5,062 nucleotides of DNA from a candidate division WWE3 bacterium (lineage in GTDB: Bacteria; Patescibacteriota; WWE3; UBA101185; UBA10185), in NCBI GenBank assembly GCA_020427865.1, contig JAGQNX010000049.1, positions 1 to 5,062 of the forward strand. The letters are read 5' to 3'. Under the pieces are notes generated by a model, which saw nothing but the letters and a program-made list of their open reading frames with translations, did not search any database and was not told where the DNA came from. Shown piece after piece: positions 3,816 to 5,062 of this stretch (positions are counted from its first letter, which is position 1; each line of letters opens with the position of its first letter). A program made the position numbers and the translations under genes.

Positions 3816-4557
3816 CGTATTTAATTTGATTATCCAAAAGAGTTATTCCCAGACCTTGTAACCACCGTTTTAAATTTTGTTCACCTACTATATGTGTTTC
3901 TTTTTTAAGCTCTACTACAAGACTTTCTGTAGGATTACATTCTGCCGATAAAATTTTAAAGTAAGAGTTTTGTGTATTAACTGTATCTATGTTTATGCTA
4001 CAAAGCTTTGATGTGTTTGGCTGCTGTCTGTGGATATTTTCATAATAGTTTAGTATTTCTTTTTCGAGTGCATCTGGTCCCTCTCGTGTATAGGTTGTTC
4101 CTACTTGTAATATCATAAAATTTCCTTGTAATAGTCTTACTAGAAAATTTGGATGTTTATTTGTAAAGGTAATTCTACCTTTATTTTGTTTAAGATTTGC
4201 GAGATTTTCTATTTCAAGTAACAAAAAAGGTTGTGTGCTAAGGTCATTTGGAACATTTAATACGCTATAAGTCTTTTGTTTATCTACATTATTTTGAGCT
4301 TGCAAAATTTGATAGATTTTAGGGTAAAGTTGTGCATTAGATGTCCAAGTTAGTTTGTAACCTTGTTCTGGGACCCAATGGTCTATGTCCTTTTCGTCTC
4401 CAACGAATAGTACTATATTTTTCGAGCTATTTGTGGGCAGCTCATATACACTCTTTTCTAAGAGATGCTTATTAAATAACAGTGAATACATGTATAGTCC
4501 TCTGCCTACATCCACAGCTAGTAAAAGTACTACACCCAATAAAATATATCTAAGCAT
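3805..4557 (-). CDS. Hypothetical signal-anchored extracytoplasmic protein
   Basis: I do not recognise a family for this 250-residue protein. Residues 1-4 (MLRY) are followed by a hydrophobic helix at about 4-18 (ILLGVVLLLAVDVG) and a further hydrophobic patch to 28, an N-terminal anchor with the rest outside. From about 47 the protein looks globular and mixed alpha/beta: strand-like NIVLFVG (47-53), FLLLEIENL (111-119), NFMILQVG (146-153) and SLVVEL (212-217), with a helix near 162-176. Cys186 and Cys207 could form a disulfide. There is no enzyme motif. It lies 61 bases after the sugar-nucleotide gene and 24 before DM13 on the same strand, so partial co-transcription is plausible. The ATG at 4557 opens directly into the anchor; no Shine-Dalgarno is seen. 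The stop is TAA followed by a second TAA. Confidence 0.75.
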   Translation of the reverse strand: MLRYILLGVVLLLAVDVGRGLYMYSLLFNKHLLEKSVYELPTNSSKNIVLFVGDEKDIDHWVPEQGYKLTWTSNAQLYPKIYQILQAQNNVDKQKTYSVLNVPNDLSTQPFLLLEIENLANLKQNKGRITFTNKHPNFLVRLLQGNFMILQVGTTYTREGPDALEKEILNYYENIHRQQPNTSKLCSINIDTVNTQNSYFKILSAECNPTESLVVELKKETHIVGEQNLKRWLQGLGITLLDNQIKYVVN

Positions 4558-4580
4558 ACACTAATGAAAACATGAATTTG

Positions 4581-4586
4581 ATTATG
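4581..4586 (-). promoter_or_regulatory. Tentative -10 box (CATAAT) upstream of the 3805-4557 gene
   Basis: The minus strand has CATAAT (4586-4581), five of six matches to TATAAT, in the 61-base gap after the sugar-nucleotide gene. The start would be near 4574, giving a leader of about 17 bases. There is no -35 box. A competing weaker choice is TGT-TTTCAT, placed exactly for a leaderless start at 4557 but lacking the important second A. Confidence 0.25.
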
Positions 4587-4618
4587 AATAAAGTTTTAGT
4601 TCTTTTGCTTGCCTCTAT

Positions 4619-5062
4619 TTAGATTAAGTTGTTACTTAATTCTTTTTTTAAATCGGCTATTGTGTGTTTTAAACCTGCCTCTAGAGAAGTTGTTGGTTTC
4701 CACTTTAATATTTCTCGTGCTCTTGTGATATCAGGATTCCTCCTATAAGAATCCTGTGAAAATACCGGTTCATATGTGATTTTCGATTTAGATTTTGTTA
4801 ACTTTTTAATTAGCTTTGCGAGTTCTAAAATTTCTATTTCGGTTTCTCCACCTACATTTATAGGAACATTTACTCCGGAACGTTCCATTAATTTATACAG
4901 TGCTTCAACAATATCTGTAACATAACTATAGCTTCGCGTTTGTTTACCATCGCCTTGTATTGTTATATCCATACCTGTTAATGCTTGTACTATAAATGTT
5001 GGAATTACACGTCCGTCATTTATATTTAGTCCCGGACCATATGTGTCAAAGAGTCGCACTAT
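4619..5062 (-). CDS. UDP-glucuronate decarboxylase-like (extended SDR) enzyme, C-terminal part
   Basis: The last 147 residues of a nucleotide-sugar short-chain dehydrogenase/reductase are present; the frame is open to the window edge, and the GTG at 5059 is an internal valine in IVRLFDTYGPG. Family marks are RLFDTYGP, NDGRVIPTFIVQAL, ITIQGDGKQTRSYSYVTDIVEAL, a PINVGG turn, EILELAKLI, and the RRNPDITRAREILKWKP stretch typical of UDP-xylose synthase. That enzyme uses NAD to turn UDP-glucuronate into UDP-xylose for polysaccharide or glycan building. The NAD-binding Rossmann motif and the YxxxK catalytic pair lie outside the window, so activity cannot be judged. YGPGL replaces the common YGPRM. 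A related 4-epimerase or 4,6-dehydratase is the main alternative. It is probably the upstream member of the minus-strand group. Confidence 0.85.
   Translation of the reverse strand: MVRLFDTYGPGLNINDGRVIPTFIVQALTGMDITIQGDGKQTRSYSYVTDIVEALYKLMERSGVNVPINVGGETEIEILELAKLIKKLTKSKSKITYEPVFSQDSYRRNPDITRAREILKWKPTTSLEAGLKHTIADLKKELSNNLI

Noticed and set aside
4555..4573. Seven-codon minus-strand frame (ATG at 4573) overlapping the start of the 3805-4557 gene
   Set aside because: It could be a leader peptide but has no ribosome-binding site and no pattern of repeated codons; a frame this short is expected by chance.
1..5062. CRISPR array, insertion sequence, phage or defence module
   Set aside because: No spaced repeats, transposase or integrase motifs, terminal inverted repeats with target duplications, or known defence domains were found on either strand.

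Overview
The window is AT-rich (roughly two thirds A+T by eye) and densely packed. Its gene content and architecture suggest a Patescibacteria (Candidate Phyla Radiation) genome: short genes, two anchored lysozyme-like proteins of a type common in that group, a DM13-domain protein, a short VIT1/CCC1-like membrane protein and many starts without a Shine-Dalgarno sequence. This placement is inference from style; no marker gene fixes the lineage. The code looks standard: the genes hold about 1,450 sense codons with no in-frame TGA, and stops are mostly TAA.

All genes but one lie on the minus strand. Reading that strand from the right edge: the C-terminal half of a UDP-glucuronate decarboxylase-like sugar-nucleotide enzyme (4619-5062), an unrecognised membrane-anchored protein (3805-4557) and a membrane-anchored DM13 protein (3217-3780). 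A small plus-strand gene for a disordered protein (2843-3190) comes next and diverges from a VIT1/CCC1-like transporter gene (2251-2733). The transporter is followed after a few bases by an anchored lysozyme-like protein (1370-2230). A non-coding stretch of about 330 bases then precedes a second, paralogous lysozyme-like protein (137-1042), and the window ends inside a tRNA-Leu(UAG) gene (1-47).

Most proteins belong to the cell envelope: one probable exopolysaccharide or cell-wall sugar enzyme, two putative peptidoglycan hydrolases, one ion transporter and two signal-anchored extracytoplasmic proteins. They need not form one pathway, but the region reads as an envelope-maintenance neighbourhood.

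The most notable signal is regulatory. Four minus-strand units (tRNA-Leu, the 1370-2230 lysozyme, the transporter and DM13) carry the same extended -10 word TGCTAnnAT. In the protein genes it predicts transcription starting 0 to 4 bases before the ATG, so these would be leaderless or nearly leaderless mRNAs. The 137-1042 lysozyme is the exception, with a GGAGG ribosome-binding site. A second oddity is the end of the 1370-2230 lysozyme: its TGA stop is followed in frame by codons that align with the C-terminus of its paralogue. I saw no CRISPR array, insertion sequence, defence system or phage gene.
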